33,132 nucleotides of DNA, from positions 1 through 33,132 of the forward strand of contig JANQSV010000109.1 in the NCBI GenBank assembly GCA_028279115.1. The letters run 5' to 3'. This document shows positions 8,280 to 16,977 of the stretch, one piece after another. Each line of letters opens with the position of its first letter. Positions within the stretch are counted from its first letter, which is position 1. The notes beneath the pieces were generated by a model, which was not told the origin of the DNA, made no database searches, and saw nothing but the letters and a program-made list of their open reading frames with translations. This DNA comes from Pseudomonadales bacterium (GTDB taxonomy: Bacteria; Pseudomonadota; Gammaproteobacteria; Pseudomonadales; Pseudohongiellaceae). Made by a program: the position numbers and the translations under genes.

Positions 8280-9316
8280 TAACGGGTCACCGTCACTTTA
8301 TTCAGGAAAGGTGGGTTGTCGGGATTCAGCCCCCGCTCGTGCGACAATGCATTAACCATGCGGTAAAAGGTCTGGATTTGCAGAACCGGGGTCAGCACTG
8401 GCACATTTGAGATCGAGAGCGCGGGCAGGTGGACGGCGCCCGGCAGCGCAGCACCAACGGAAAAGCACTTCGCGCCTCGTTCCGAAAAACTCTCCGCCAG
8501 TTCCCCATAGCTGTTTGCAGCTTCGTCCGACGGCACAAAAAACAGAACAGGAAAACCATCCCGCACAATTGTCATAGGTCCATGTTTAACTTCCGCGGCG
8601 CTAAAAGCTTCCGCGTGAAGCGCGCAAGTTTCCTTGAACTTCAACGCTGCTTCTTCGGCGACAGCAAGCCCAGCACCACGTCCGACAACGAACAGGCTTG
8701 AAGCCTCGGAAAAAGACGGCAGACATACCGACCAGTCGAGTTGCCAGGCGGATTCCAATTGCCCGGGAAGCAATCTCACGGCTTCAACGCCCGCGGCATT
8801 TCCCGTCAGGCAAAACACAAGATTGGCTAGCGCGGTCAATGAGCAGATGTAGGACTTGGTCGCCGCAACACTCTGCTCAGACCCCGCGGAGATCGGCAAG
8901 ATAAAATCTGCGATCTCTGCAAGTGGGCTCGAAAGGTCATTGGTAATCGCAATGACTCGCGCACCATTTCTGGCGGCGAATTCGGCTGATATGACCAAGT
9001 CATCACTCTGCCCGGACTGGGAAATACAAATAAAAAATGCATCACCCAACCGCATCGAAGATTGATAAATGGATGCGACAGAAGGCGCAAAGGAAACGAC
9101 GGGGACGCCAAGTTGGGTTTCAAATAGATATTTGCCGTAAAGCCCTGCATGGTCGGAACTCCCCCGCGCGCACATTAGCACAAAAGATGGTGGCCGAATG
9201 TTGAATTCCAACGCGATCGCCGCCAGCCCATTTTCCATATCCGTAAATTGGCTTTGCACCGATGAACTCGAACTACTTGCTTCTTTAAACATCAATGATG
9301 TTTCCGCGACTGACAT
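8279..9316 (-). CDS. nagB-II: SIS-domain aminosugar-phosphate deaminase/isomerase (NagB-II type)
   Basis: 345 residues with two SIS sugar-isomerase domains (about 30-170 and 195-330) and no glutaminase domain, so not GlmS. Motifs seen: ARGSSDHAGLYGKYLFE near residue 50, SQSGQSDD near 100, a Thr/Ser-rich SEQSVAATKSY near 145, and HAEAFSAAEVKHGPM near 235, which is the conserved E-x-x-H-G-P segment of the GlmS/AgaS/NagB-II group. In GlcNAc pathways of this type the enzyme turns glucosamine-6-phosphate into fructose-6-phosphate and ammonia in the cytoplasm. ATG 9316 has a good ribosome site (AAGGGG, 9323-9329 region). It is the first gene of the minus-strand operon nagB-II, nagA remnant, symporter, kinase. 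Confidence 0.85.
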   Translation of the reverse strand: MSVAETSLMFKEASSSSSSVQSQFTDMENGLAAIALEFNIRPPSFVLMCARGSSDHAGLYGKYLFETQLGVPVVSFAPSVASIYQSSMRLGDAFFICISQSGQSDDLVISAEFAARNGARVIAITNDLSSPLAEIADFILPISAGSEQSVAATKSYICSLTALANLVFCLTGNAAGVEAVRLLPGQLESAWQLDWSVCLPSFSEASSLFVVGRGAGLAVAEEAALKFKETCALHAEAFSAAEVKHGPMTIVRDGFPVLFFVPSDEAANSYGELAESFSERGAKCFSVGAALPGAVHLPALSISNVPVLTPVLQIQTFYRMVNALSHERGLNPDNPPFLNKVTVTR

Positions 9317-9431
9317 AGTATCACCCCTTGACCCTTACTGATCCGGCGCGTTATCAAAAAATGACAACGATATTTTTTGTAAAGAAAACTTTTTGCCTCG
9401 CAATTCCCCACTCGCTTCACGCGTCTCTTTA

Positions 9432-9690
9432 TCATCGCGCCATCCGACCATTATCAACCTTAAGGACCGCCCCACTTGCCGTCCGCCCCGCGTCACTTGC
9501 GAGATACGTCACCGCCCCAGTCACGTCACTCACCCGACCGACATGATCCGGAAACAACGGTCATATCCATGATCACAAGCTCCGTGCGCCCGCAACTCGC
9601 CGCAATCCCACCCCGCAACGCTTCCAACACACCACGAGCGCAGCGCGGAAATCACCGCAGATCCGAAGCCCGCTTTTGCACCTTCCGAAT
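9432..9690 (-). pseudogene. Remnant of a short-chain dehydrogenase (SDR) gene
   Basis: Positions 9551 down to 9447 read without a stop as PDHVGRVSDVTGAVTYLASD then AGRTASGAVLKVDNG, ending RMAR and TGA at 9432-9434. This is the C-terminal signature of classical SDRs (V-A-G-A-V-x-Y-L-A-S-D ... x-T-G-A-V-L-x-V-D-G-G). Upstream the frame shifts; fragments such as GFGSAVISALR and TELVIMDMT recall the SDR N-terminal half but the Tyr-x-x-x-Lys active site is missing. About 260 of the normal 750 bp remain. It fills much of the 420-bp divergent region between the deaminase and the chitinase, so that gap is not simply a long promoter. Confidence 0.55.
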
Positions 9691-9720
9691 AGTCGCTCTA
9701 AAATATGATCACGTAGTCAT
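9676..9720 (+). promoter_or_regulatory. Chitinase promoter with palindromic operator (copy 1)
   Basis: A sigma-70-like pair is visible: TTGCAC at 9676-9681, exactly 17 bp, then TAAAAT at 9699-9704. Directly after the -10, at 9705-9720, lies ATGATCACGTAGTCAT, two changes from the perfect palindrome at 16870. A factor bound here would cover the transcription start and repress. The ribosome site AGGA (9726-9729) and ATG 9737 follow. Confidence 0.65.
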
Positions 9721-9736
9721 TTTATAGGAAAAACCG

Positions 9737-11008
9737 ATGCAATCAAGGATTCTTCCCCGGCGACCAAGCCGCCTTGCCGGAAGCAGGCGCAAGGATAAAA
9801 AGGGTACGAAACTGAAAATGTGGCGCCTCGCGCTGATTGGAATGCCGCTGATGACCGGAAGCGCTCTACAGGCAAGCACACAAAACGAAAAGCCGATTAT
9901 CGCTTCTTACTATTCCAGCACAGGGTCATCTGAGAAAGTGGCCGAAATTCCAGCCGCCAAGCTTTCTCATGTTCTCTACGCTTTCCTTACGCTTTGCGGC
10001 GACCATCGAACGGCTGGTCCGGCTGCCTCGGCGCGTGTGGCGGCCGCCTGCGCGAATCAGCCGGACTTCACGGCAACCCGCATTGGCGGCCCTGCCGAGA
10101 CGGAAGAACTCGCGGCCTTCGAAACGCTCAAAGCGGAACATCCACACTTGAAAGTCCTCGCTTCGTTTGGCGGATGGAACCTGTCCGCTCCTTTCCGGCA
10201 AATGGCGAAATCAGATGCCGGCCGGCGGCGCTTTGTCCGCACAGCCATCGAAATCATCAAGGATCATCCGGCTTTTGACGGCATTGATATCGACTGGGAG
10301 TATCCCGGGGGTGGCGACAATTCCTCTCTCCCGCTTGGCTCGGACGAAACCGCAACGGAACGTTACGCCTTCCGGGCAATGATGCGGGAGCTGCGCATTG
10401 GCCTGGACCGTCTCAGCGTGAAAACCGGGCGATCCTATTCCCTCAGTGCGGCTGTCAGCGGCGCGGCCCGGCAGACCGCGTCGATCGACTGGGCGGGAAC
10501 AGCGCCTCACCTGGATATGGTCTTTGCGATGACCTATGACTTCGCGGTCGGCGATGGCGCCGCGACCCATCACGCCAATCTTTATCCTGTCCCAGGCAAG
10601 ACCGCACTCAGCGGGGTCGAGATGATTGAGAATCTTCATATTGCGGGCATTCCCGAGGACAAACTGGTCCTGGGCGCCGCTTTTTATGCAAGAGGCTGGG
10701 AAGGCGCTCGATATCGGAATGGCGCGGTGGTCACACAGGACGCGTCCCAATCCATCGGATCATTTCGTTTCCGGGATTTGCGGGCCAACCCGCCGGACGG
10801 GTATGAATATGCCTATGATACCGATGTGGAGGCGGCGTTTCTGATCAACCGGGAAACTGACGGTTTTATAAGTTTTGATGATCCGCGATCAATTGCCGCA
10901 AAAACGGATTTTGTCAAAAAAAGAGGTCTTGCGGGAATTTTTTCCTGGCAGATAGAGCAGGATGATGGCGCGCTTCTCGACGCCATACATCAAGGCCTCG
11001 CGGAATGA
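9737..11008 (+). CDS. Secreted GH18 family chitinase
   Basis: 423 residues. A GH18 TIM barrel fills most of the protein: IIASYYSSTGS is the first strand, KVLASFGGWN carries the S-x-G-G motif near residue 140, and the catalytic DGIDIDWEYP motif places the acid Glu at about residue 188. FAMTYDFAVGD and GIFSWQIEQDDG near the end are the conserved M-x-Y-D and final Trp segments. It hydrolyses beta-1,4 links in chitin. The start is uncertain: ATG 9737 fits the promoter and ribosome site but gives a basic 27-residue leader; ATG 9818 would begin a neat signal sequence MWRLALIGMPLMTGSALQA. Either way export is likely. It converges on the GH20 gene and has its own operator. Confidence 0.9.
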   Translation: MQSRILPRRPSRLAGSRRKDKKGTKLKMWRLALIGMPLMTGSALQASTQNEKPIIASYYSSTGSSEKVAEIPAAKLSHVLYAFLTLCGDHRTAGPAASARVAAACANQPDFTATRIGGPAETEELAAFETLKAEHPHLKVLASFGGWNLSAPFRQMAKSDAGRRRFVRTAIEIIKDHPAFDGIDIDWEYPGGGDNSSLPLGSDETATERYAFRAMMRELRIGLDRLSVKTGRSYSLSAAVSGAARQTASIDWAGTAPHLDMVFAMTYDFAVGDGAATHHANLYPVPGKTALSGVEMIENLHIAGIPEDKLVLGAAFYARGWEGARYRNGAVVTQDASQSIGSFRFRDLRANPPDGYEYAYDTDVEAAFLINRETDGFISFDDPRSIAAKTDFVKKRGLAGIFSWQIEQDDGALLDAIHQGLAE

Positions 11009-11147
11009 TGACGGCATCGCGGTGAAATGGGGCGTTCCCGAGGGTAGCCAACGATGTCAAAATTAACTGGACAGGATACTACAGGACACTTGTTAACATT
11101 TTGTCGCCCGGGAAAGCATTGGGACCGGAAAAGTCATCCCGCTTGAT

Positions 11148-13571
11148 CTATGAACGGGTCTCGCCGCCGCGCAGGGGCTGCACCCAGTCAATCACCCAGA
11201 ATGGATCGATTTCAGCGCTGGCAAATTGGAAGCAAAGGTCGTGTTCACCGGCACGCGGCTCAATATCGCCTTCGATCGTCTCCAGACCAAGCCCATCAAG
11301 TCCCGCCAGGGGCAGCCGGGCGATAATGTCGCCCTCGCATGTATCCTGTCGAATCAGCAATTCACCTTCAGCCGTTTCCGGTTCGGGATGGGTAATGCTG
11401 TTGACGGCGTCGCCAACTTGAAAATTGAATGGAATCTGACCGATGCTCAGGCGCATGCCAGTTACATCATCAAGCCGCGCATCTTCATAAATCCAGCATG
11501 GATTGAAAATATCGACATTATAGACAGCACGCTCACCGCGAACCGGCCCGTCATCCTCCAGCCGAAGCACCAGTCCCTCACTACACATTTTCAGATCATC
11601 GTCTTCCCGGCGCTCAATGGTTTCAACTGTGAAAGTCCGTTCAACCGTATCGGCCAGCACACGACCATCATGAAAGGCATTTGCCCGGATGGTGACTGGC
11701 AGCGATTGTTCGAACGGCGCATCGAAGCGCGGCGAAGACGAGGTTGGCTCGGACCCGTCCAGCGTATAGCGGATTTCACCAAACCCTGTCTGGTTTTCCA
11801 GCCGCATCCGGATCAGATCGTTGCCCGCTGTGCGATCAATTCCGACATCGACCTGAAAAGCGCTGTCGGCGTAAGCCAGGCCAAGCGCCTCATATCGCCG
11901 GAACTGAACTGTAAGCCGTTTCAGGAACTCATTGAAATCCTTCGTTTCGCCATCCGTCCAGGCGATTTCGGCCACGGCTGACGCACGCGGAAAGGACATA
12001 TGCGTGACGCGCTCCCGCAGCCGCATATGCTCGGTCCAGATATTCGCCTGGATTCCCAGTATGTGTTTGGCTTCCTCATCGGTAAGCTCATCCGGCCGCG
12101 GATCGTAGACATAGATGTCTTCGAGTGTCTGAACATTGGGTTCGGGGCGCCCGGCCGGTTCATCCCGCAGGCTGCTTTGCGCAAAATCGAAATACAGCAG
12201 CGGCCCCGGGGTCATGACAACATCATTCCCCCGCTTGGCCGCTTCAATGCCGCCAATTTCGCCCCGCCAGGACATAACCGTCGCATGCGGAGACAGACCG
12301 CCTTCCAGGATCTCATCCCAGCCAACCAGTTTACGGTCGTTCTCATGCAGAAACGCCTCGATACGGCGGACAAAATAGCTTTGCAGTTCCTCTTCGGTGT
12401 TGACACCAAATTCACGCATGCGCTCCTGAACCCGCGCCGATGCCTTCCATCGATCCTTTACGGCTTCATCTCCGCCGATATGAATATATGCGCCGGGGAA
12501 AAGCGCCATGACTTCATCCAGGACATCCTCAATGAAGGCGAATGTCTCTTCCTCAACATTGTAGAGATGAGGATAGATTCCCCAATCCGCGCGGAGTTCG
12601 ATCTCTTCACCGGTCACGCCATATTCCGGATAGGCAACCAGCAGGGCCTGCGCATGTCCCGGCATTTCAATTTCGGGAACAACCGTGATGTATCGCTCGG
12701 CGGCGTAGGCCACAATATCGCGCACCTCTTCCTGGCTGTAAAAACCGCCATAGAGACGTGGTTTGCCAGTCACCGGGTCAATATCCGCCCGAGCCGCCTC
12801 GCCCGGCTGAACCCGATACGCTCCAACACTTGTCAATCGTGGATACTTTTTGATTTCCAGACGCCAGGCCTGATCATCAATCAGGTGCCAGTGAAACACG
12901 TTGAACTTATGCAAAGCCATCCAGTCAATGAACTGCTTTATATAGTCAGTGGACTGATAGTGACGCGCGCTATCGAGCATCAATCCACGCCAGACGTAAC
13001 GAGGCGTGTCCATAATCGTGAGCGCCGGAAGTTCAATCGCGGCTCTTTCGCTTTCAACGGATGTCAACATCTGCCAGAGTGTTGTTGCCGCATTGAACAG
13101 GCCGGCGCCTTCACCCGCGCCAAGGCTCACGCCATCATCGGCAACAACAAGCTCATACGCGTCGGAAGCCGTCGCTCCAGGCGCGGTCGCCGTCGTCCGG
13201 AAGACAATGCCGCCCCGCCCATTCCCGCCGGACTCCTGAACCGTCAACTCGAAATCAAACCGCGTGGTCCGCGCCATAAGATCAATAAAGTATTCAGCGA
13301 TGCGGATCGCCTCCGTATCCTGACCGGACACTTCGACCTGGATTGCATTGCTCACGAGGAAGGCGCCCCGCCCCGGCTTTATCACAGCCGGGGCCGGAAT
13401 AATGGATAAGGTATCGGCGGACACTGCAACAGGTGTCAGACCCCGGGAACCTGCCGGATCAGGCCGGGTCGCAGCCGACTGCTCGCCGGCGCACCCTGAA
13501 ACCGCAAGATTGGCGGCAACCATTGCGGCGCCCGCCATTGCCGTCCTCATCCCCGTTAACATTGTCTTCAC
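11148..13571 (-). CDS. GH20 beta-N-acetylhexosaminidase, lipoprotein
   Basis: 807 residues. The N-terminus has a lipoprotein signal: hydrophobic stretch then LAVSGC, with the Cys near residue 28 as lipid site, so it is probably anchored in the outer membrane or periplasm. A GH20b-type N-domain (about 60-175) precedes the GH20 barrel starting at YVWRGLMLDSARHY; the catalytic pair is in HIGGDEAV (Asp368-Glu369), and WHLIDDQAWRLEIKKYP and GWDEILEGG are further family motifs. After the barrel comes a chitobiase-type C-terminal domain (EIRYTLDGSEPTS) and a further about 150-residue beta-rich tail I do not recognise. It removes terminal GlcNAc from chitooligosaccharides. It follows the receptor gene by 107 bp on the same strand and is probably co-transcribed with it. 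Confidence 0.92.
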   Translation of the reverse strand: MKTMLTGMRTAMAGAAMVAANLAVSGCAGEQSAATRPDPAGSRGLTPVAVSADTLSIIPAPAVIKPGRGAFLVSNAIQVEVSGQDTEAIRIAEYFIDLMARTTRFDFELTVQESGGNGRGGIVFRTTATAPGATASDAYELVVADDGVSLGAGEGAGLFNAATTLWQMLTSVESERAAIELPALTIMDTPRYVWRGLMLDSARHYQSTDYIKQFIDWMALHKFNVFHWHLIDDQAWRLEIKKYPRLTSVGAYRVQPGEAARADIDPVTGKPRLYGGFYSQEEVRDIVAYAAERYITVVPEIEMPGHAQALLVAYPEYGVTGEEIELRADWGIYPHLYNVEEETFAFIEDVLDEVMALFPGAYIHIGGDEAVKDRWKASARVQERMREFGVNTEEELQSYFVRRIEAFLHENDRKLVGWDEILEGGLSPHATVMSWRGEIGGIEAAKRGNDVVMTPGPLLYFDFAQSSLRDEPAGRPEPNVQTLEDIYVYDPRPDELTDEEAKHILGIQANIWTEHMRLRERVTHMSFPRASAVAEIAWTDGETKDFNEFLKRLTVQFRRYEALGLAYADSAFQVDVGIDRTAGNDLIRMRLENQTGFGEIRYTLDGSEPTSSSPRFDAPFEQSLPVTIRANAFHDGRVLADTVERTFTVETIERREDDDLKMCSEGLVLRLEDDGPVRGERAVYNVDIFNPCWIYEDARLDDVTGMRLSIGQIPFNFQVGDAVNSITHPEPETAEGELLIRQDTCEGDIIARLPLAGLDGLGLETIEGDIEPRAGEHDLCFQFASAEIDPFWVIDWVQPLRGGETRS

Positions 13572-13678
13572 CTGATCGCTCCCGAAACACTTTTTCCGTG
13601 ATGGCCGAACTTACCAGCCCTGGTCAAGCGAGCCCGCCACAAAACCGGACGAACCGTCCCTCTTCTTGAAAGAAAAGA

Positions 13679-16534
13679 CTACAGCTTGAACCGCGCACCG
13701 AAGAAGAAACGGCGCCCAAATCGACCCTGACCACCAATCCGCTGCGGCACGGCAAAATAGTTTTCGACGGTGTCCTCGTCAGTGAGATTCAGGCCCTCAA
13801 TAAAGAGGGTCACAAATCCCCGGGTGTAGCTGGCATTGAAATCGACCTGCTGAATGCCTTCCGCGAACCGGTTCTGCCCGTTGGACACACCGAGGAAGTA
13901 ATCACTGCGATAGTTGTAAGAGATTCGGGTCGAGATCGAGCCTTTTTCATAGAAAATGCTCGAATTGACCGTATTCCGTGATTGACCGGGAAGACCCGCA
14001 AAGGCGGAGTCGGATACGGAGTTTTCAGAGAAGGTATAGTTTGCACTGACACCAAAGCCATCGAAAGGCTCAGGCAGATTATCAAGATAATGCAGCGCAG
14101 CCAACTCGAAGCCGTAGATTTTACCTCCACCACCGTTCACAGGCCGGGTCACGAGAACGTTCACGAGATTATTCGTGTCACCGCCGAGTGGCACGAACTC
14201 ATTTTCCTGACCACTGACCGTGAAGGAGAGAATATCCTTGTAGAAAGCAGCCGCGGAGACCGCATTCCCTTCGCCATAATAGTATTCGGCTGAAAGATCG
14301 TATCCGTTTGCCACAAAATTATCGAGATCCGGGTTTCCGCTATTAGCCTGCAAGGTCTCTTCAATCACTACAATCGTTGGCGACAATTCGCTGAAGGTCG
14401 GACGCGCAAGCGTTCTGGCCGAGCCAAAACGAACGATGAGATTTTCGGTCAGATCAGCCGCCAGGTTGAAACTTGGAAGAATGTCTGTCTGACTGTCATT
14501 CCGCATGAACGGCTCAGGCACGCCATTGGTAATCAGATTTGCTTCAGACTGCCTCTCAAGATGCGTAATCCGTGTACCTAGATTACCCCGAAGGCTCAGT
14601 CCGCCAATATCACTGGAGAAGTTCACCTGCGCATAACCCGCATAGATGTCTTCCGCGATATCAAAGAACTCGTCAATGCTTGTCACTTCAGCACCCGCAA
14701 AGACGGAGTCATTGCCGTTGCCTTTCCCGAAAAGCTCATCAATCGCCTCGGGATCAGGGATCAGGAAAGCGCTGATCGCATCCTCGAAGCCGCTGCTCAG
14801 GAAGTCATCCGGAGTTTGTGACGGATTGAGCTGACCGAGGTTCAGACCAAAAATGCTGATACCGTTTGCATCAAGGAAGTTCTGAGCGACATCGCCGAAG
14901 GAGGCGACCGTCTGATTGCGATCCTGCGAAACACGGCGGGATTTGAAGCCGGCCTGGACACTTTCGAAGAAACCACTATCGAAATTATAGGTCACATCAA
15001 ACTGGGTATGGAACTCGTCCTGCACCTGATCAAGATTGATGAAGTTGACGAAGCTGAAGAATTGACCCGTAGGATCAAGCAGATCGACGCCGACAGACTG
15101 CTGACCGTTTTCCTGTACGCTGAGATCGAAAGTTTGATCACCAAACCCAACTGTCTCAAAGAAGCGATTGTCGGATTTCACATTGGCGCGTGTATATCCG
15201 ACACTCGTGAAGACTTCGAAATTCCGACCGACCGGCGCCCAGGTTGTCCCAAGATCAACCGCAAATGTGTCAACCATGGAATCGCGATCAAAGGAATCAA
15301 GCGCTGTGGTGAAAACGTTTCCACGAAGACCGGTAAAGTTGACCCCTTCCGTGATCCGCTGCGGAATTGTTCCTGAAATGATCGTCTGGTTTTCAATTAC
15401 GGCATTATTGACGGGTTCAACGATATTGCCCGCGCCACCTGTCCGCAAAGGCAACAAGAGGAAGTTATTGTTTACACCCGTTTCCCGCAACTGCGAGTAA
15501 AGGCCGGTCAGGTGGAAGTTCAGGTTTTCAGTCGGCTGCCATTCGATGGCGCTCGATCCGCCGGCGCGCTCCCGTACAGTCGGAAAGTACGTGTTCGCCA
15601 GAAGATCCGGGAGGAACAGACCATCCGGCGATTGGATCCCCTGAATAACAGGGTTCCCATTCTCATCAATCGTTTCGATACCCTGAATCGTCGGAGCATT
15701 TTCCGGAAGCACGCCAAAACCGCGGGTTGGATCCAGCGTTCCCGCCGGAACCACACCAAAGTCCAGAACACCATCGGAGTCGAGATCGACCGGACGCTGC
15801 GAGAAGCTCAGCGGGCCGGCAGCGTCGCCACGGATGCTCCGTTCGGTGTATGCGCCAGACAAAATGACACCAAACTTATCGTCTGGCGACCGCCACCCGG
15901 CGCTGAGAGAGAAGCGCGGGTCGACTTCGTCGGCCAACGGCGCATAACCACCTTCAATTGATCCGGCCAGCAAATATCTGTCCGCCAAATCGAGAGGGCG
16001 GCGCGTCTTGAGAATAACCGTTCCGCCAACTCCGCCCTCATCAAGCCGCGCTTCCGGCGTCTTATATACCTCGGCAGACGAAATAACTTCCGAAGCGATC
16101 AGAGCAAAGTTGAAGCTGCGACTGGGCTGTTCGTCCTCAAACTGGTTGGATGACGCAATGAACTGCCCATTCAGCAAAGTCAGGTTTTGTTCGGGCCCCA
16201 GGCCGCGAATGGAAATCCGCTCGCCCTCACCCCGACTGCGATCAATCGCAATCCCCGGAATACGCTGAAGCGCCTCGGCAATGTTTTCATCCGGAAAGAC
16301 ACCGATGTCTTCCGCCGAGATGGCATCAACAATCGCATTCGAGTTTCTCTTGACGTCCTGAGCGCGGAGCAAACTTCCGCGAACGCCGATCACCTCCACT
16401 TCATAAATGACAGCTCTTTCATCTTCACGGATCTCATCTTGCTCAGCAACAGGCTGCGCGTCTTGCGCGTACATCGTGCCGGCCAGCATTGCGAAGACGA
16501 GAACGCTTGCGGATGATTTAAGGATATTCACCAT
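13679..16534 (-). CDS. TonB-dependent outer-membrane receptor, probable chitooligosaccharide uptake
   Basis: 951 residues. A signal peptide ends near MYAQDA. The plug domain follows with VIGVRGSLLRAQDVKRNSNA, IAEALQRIPGIAIDRS and RISIRGLGPEQNLTLLNGQ, classic of the large receptors used for sugar uptake in Xanthomonas, Caulobacter and Alteromonas relatives. The rest is a 22-strand barrel ending in GRRFFFGARFKL with terminal aromatic/Leu residues as expected for outer-membrane insertion. Neighbourhood (GH20 gene directly downstream, GH18 nearby, shared operator) makes chitin oligosaccharides or GlcNAc dimers the likely ligand; the ligand is inference. GGAGG about 7 bp before ATG 16534 supports the start. 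A weak hairpin followed by TTTT after the stop may partly terminate before the GH20 gene. Confidence 0.93.
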   Translation of the reverse strand: MVNILKSSASVLVFAMLAGTMYAQDAQPVAEQDEIREDERAVIYEVEVIGVRGSLLRAQDVKRNSNAIVDAISAEDIGVFPDENIAEALQRIPGIAIDRSRGEGERISIRGLGPEQNLTLLNGQFIASSNQFEDEQPSRSFNFALIASEVISSAEVYKTPEARLDEGGVGGTVILKTRRPLDLADRYLLAGSIEGGYAPLADEVDPRFSLSAGWRSPDDKFGVILSGAYTERSIRGDAAGPLSFSQRPVDLDSDGVLDFGVVPAGTLDPTRGFGVLPENAPTIQGIETIDENGNPVIQGIQSPDGLFLPDLLANTYFPTVRERAGGSSAIEWQPTENLNFHLTGLYSQLRETGVNNNFLLLPLRTGGAGNIVEPVNNAVIENQTIISGTIPQRITEGVNFTGLRGNVFTTALDSFDRDSMVDTFAVDLGTTWAPVGRNFEVFTSVGYTRANVKSDNRFFETVGFGDQTFDLSVQENGQQSVGVDLLDPTGQFFSFVNFINLDQVQDEFHTQFDVTYNFDSGFFESVQAGFKSRRVSQDRNQTVASFGDVAQNFLDANGISIFGLNLGQLNPSQTPDDFLSSGFEDAISAFLIPDPEAIDELFGKGNGNDSVFAGAEVTSIDEFFDIAEDIYAGYAQVNFSSDIGGLSLRGNLGTRITHLERQSEANLITNGVPEPFMRNDSQTDILPSFNLAADLTENLIVRFGSARTLARPTFSELSPTIVVIEETLQANSGNPDLDNFVANGYDLSAEYYYGEGNAVSAAAFYKDILSFTVSGQENEFVPLGGDTNNLVNVLVTRPVNGGGGKIYGFELAALHYLDNLPEPFDGFGVSANYTFSENSVSDSAFAGLPGQSRNTVNSSIFYEKGSISTRISYNYRSDYFLGVSNGQNRFAEGIQQVDFNASYTRGFVTLFIEGLNLTDEDTVENYFAVPQRIGGQGRFGRRFFFGARFKL

Positions 16535-16633
16535 TTAAGGCCTCCCAGTGCGCGAAAACCACCTTGACAGACTGTCCAACCAGATCGGCCACCTCAATTC
16601 GCGACCGCCGCGGACAGGCTCAATAGAGTGAGG

Positions 16634-16662
16634 AGGCTACAACAAAATGATTACGTGGTCAA
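16634..16662 (-). promoter_or_regulatory. Receptor-gene operator (copy 2) over a probable promoter
   Basis: ATGATTACGTGGTCAA at 16647-16662 matches the 16870 palindrome with three changes. On the minus strand TTGACC (16662-16657) inside it could be a -35; a weak TAGCCT (16639-16634) lies 17 bp on. The leader to the ATG at 16534 would be about 95 nt. Confidence 0.55.
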
Positions 16663-16712
16663 TAGCAAAGCCACATATTTCAGGATCATCTCAAAATTTC
16701 CGTCGAATGCTT

Positions 16713-16751
16713 GAGGCGCTGCCGGGAATTCCCGGATCCAGCCTCTTTTTC
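16713..16751 (+). terminator. Terminator-like hairpin in the receptor/PP2C divergent region
   Basis: The outer stem GAGGC/GCCTC (16713-16717 with 16741-16745) encloses a perfect 14-bp palindrome CCGGGAATTCCCGG (16722-16735) and is followed by TTTTT on the plus strand. It has the form of a rho-independent terminator for rightward transcripts, yet no rightward gene precedes it. The rest of 16535-16977 holds the two operators and no gene I can support. Confidence 0.5.
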
Positions 16752-16863
16752 TAGATATTTATTACCAAGATGCCATCCGGGAGCAAGGTGGCGTGACACA
16801 CGGTCGCTCCCGCCCCGGCAGCCGGCGAGTGGCGAAGCATAGAGAAATAAGGGTGAAAACTTC

Positions 16864-16892
16864 TTGCAAATGATTACGTAATCATTTAATGT
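16864..16892 (+). promoter_or_regulatory. PP2C-gene promoter with perfect palindromic operator (copy 3)
   Basis: ATGATTACGTAATCAT at 16870-16885 is its own reverse complement over all 16 bp, with the central CG typical of LacI-family operators. It lies within the spacer of a possible promoter, TTGCAA (16864-16869), 17 bp, TAATGT (16887-16892). A bound factor would block RNA polymerase. The next rightward gene is the PP2C phosphatase. Confidence 0.6.
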
Positions 16893-16977
16893 CCATCCGA
16901 ATCTTCGTGTGGAGGTGTCAGCGTGCCGGCCTCACCCCGCCGCAACGTTTGACGACAAAAGATGCGAGTATGATCGA

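Noticed and set aside
9361-9376. TGACAACGATAT upstream of nagB-II as an operator of the kind used by LacI-type NagR
   Set aside because: Only one half resembles that motif; the second half does not mirror it, and it differs from the three palindromes of this locus.
12000-13409. 469-codon plus-strand ORF
   Set aside because: Lies antisense to the GH20 gene, shows no protein-family likeness, and the opposite strand encodes clear catalytic motifs.
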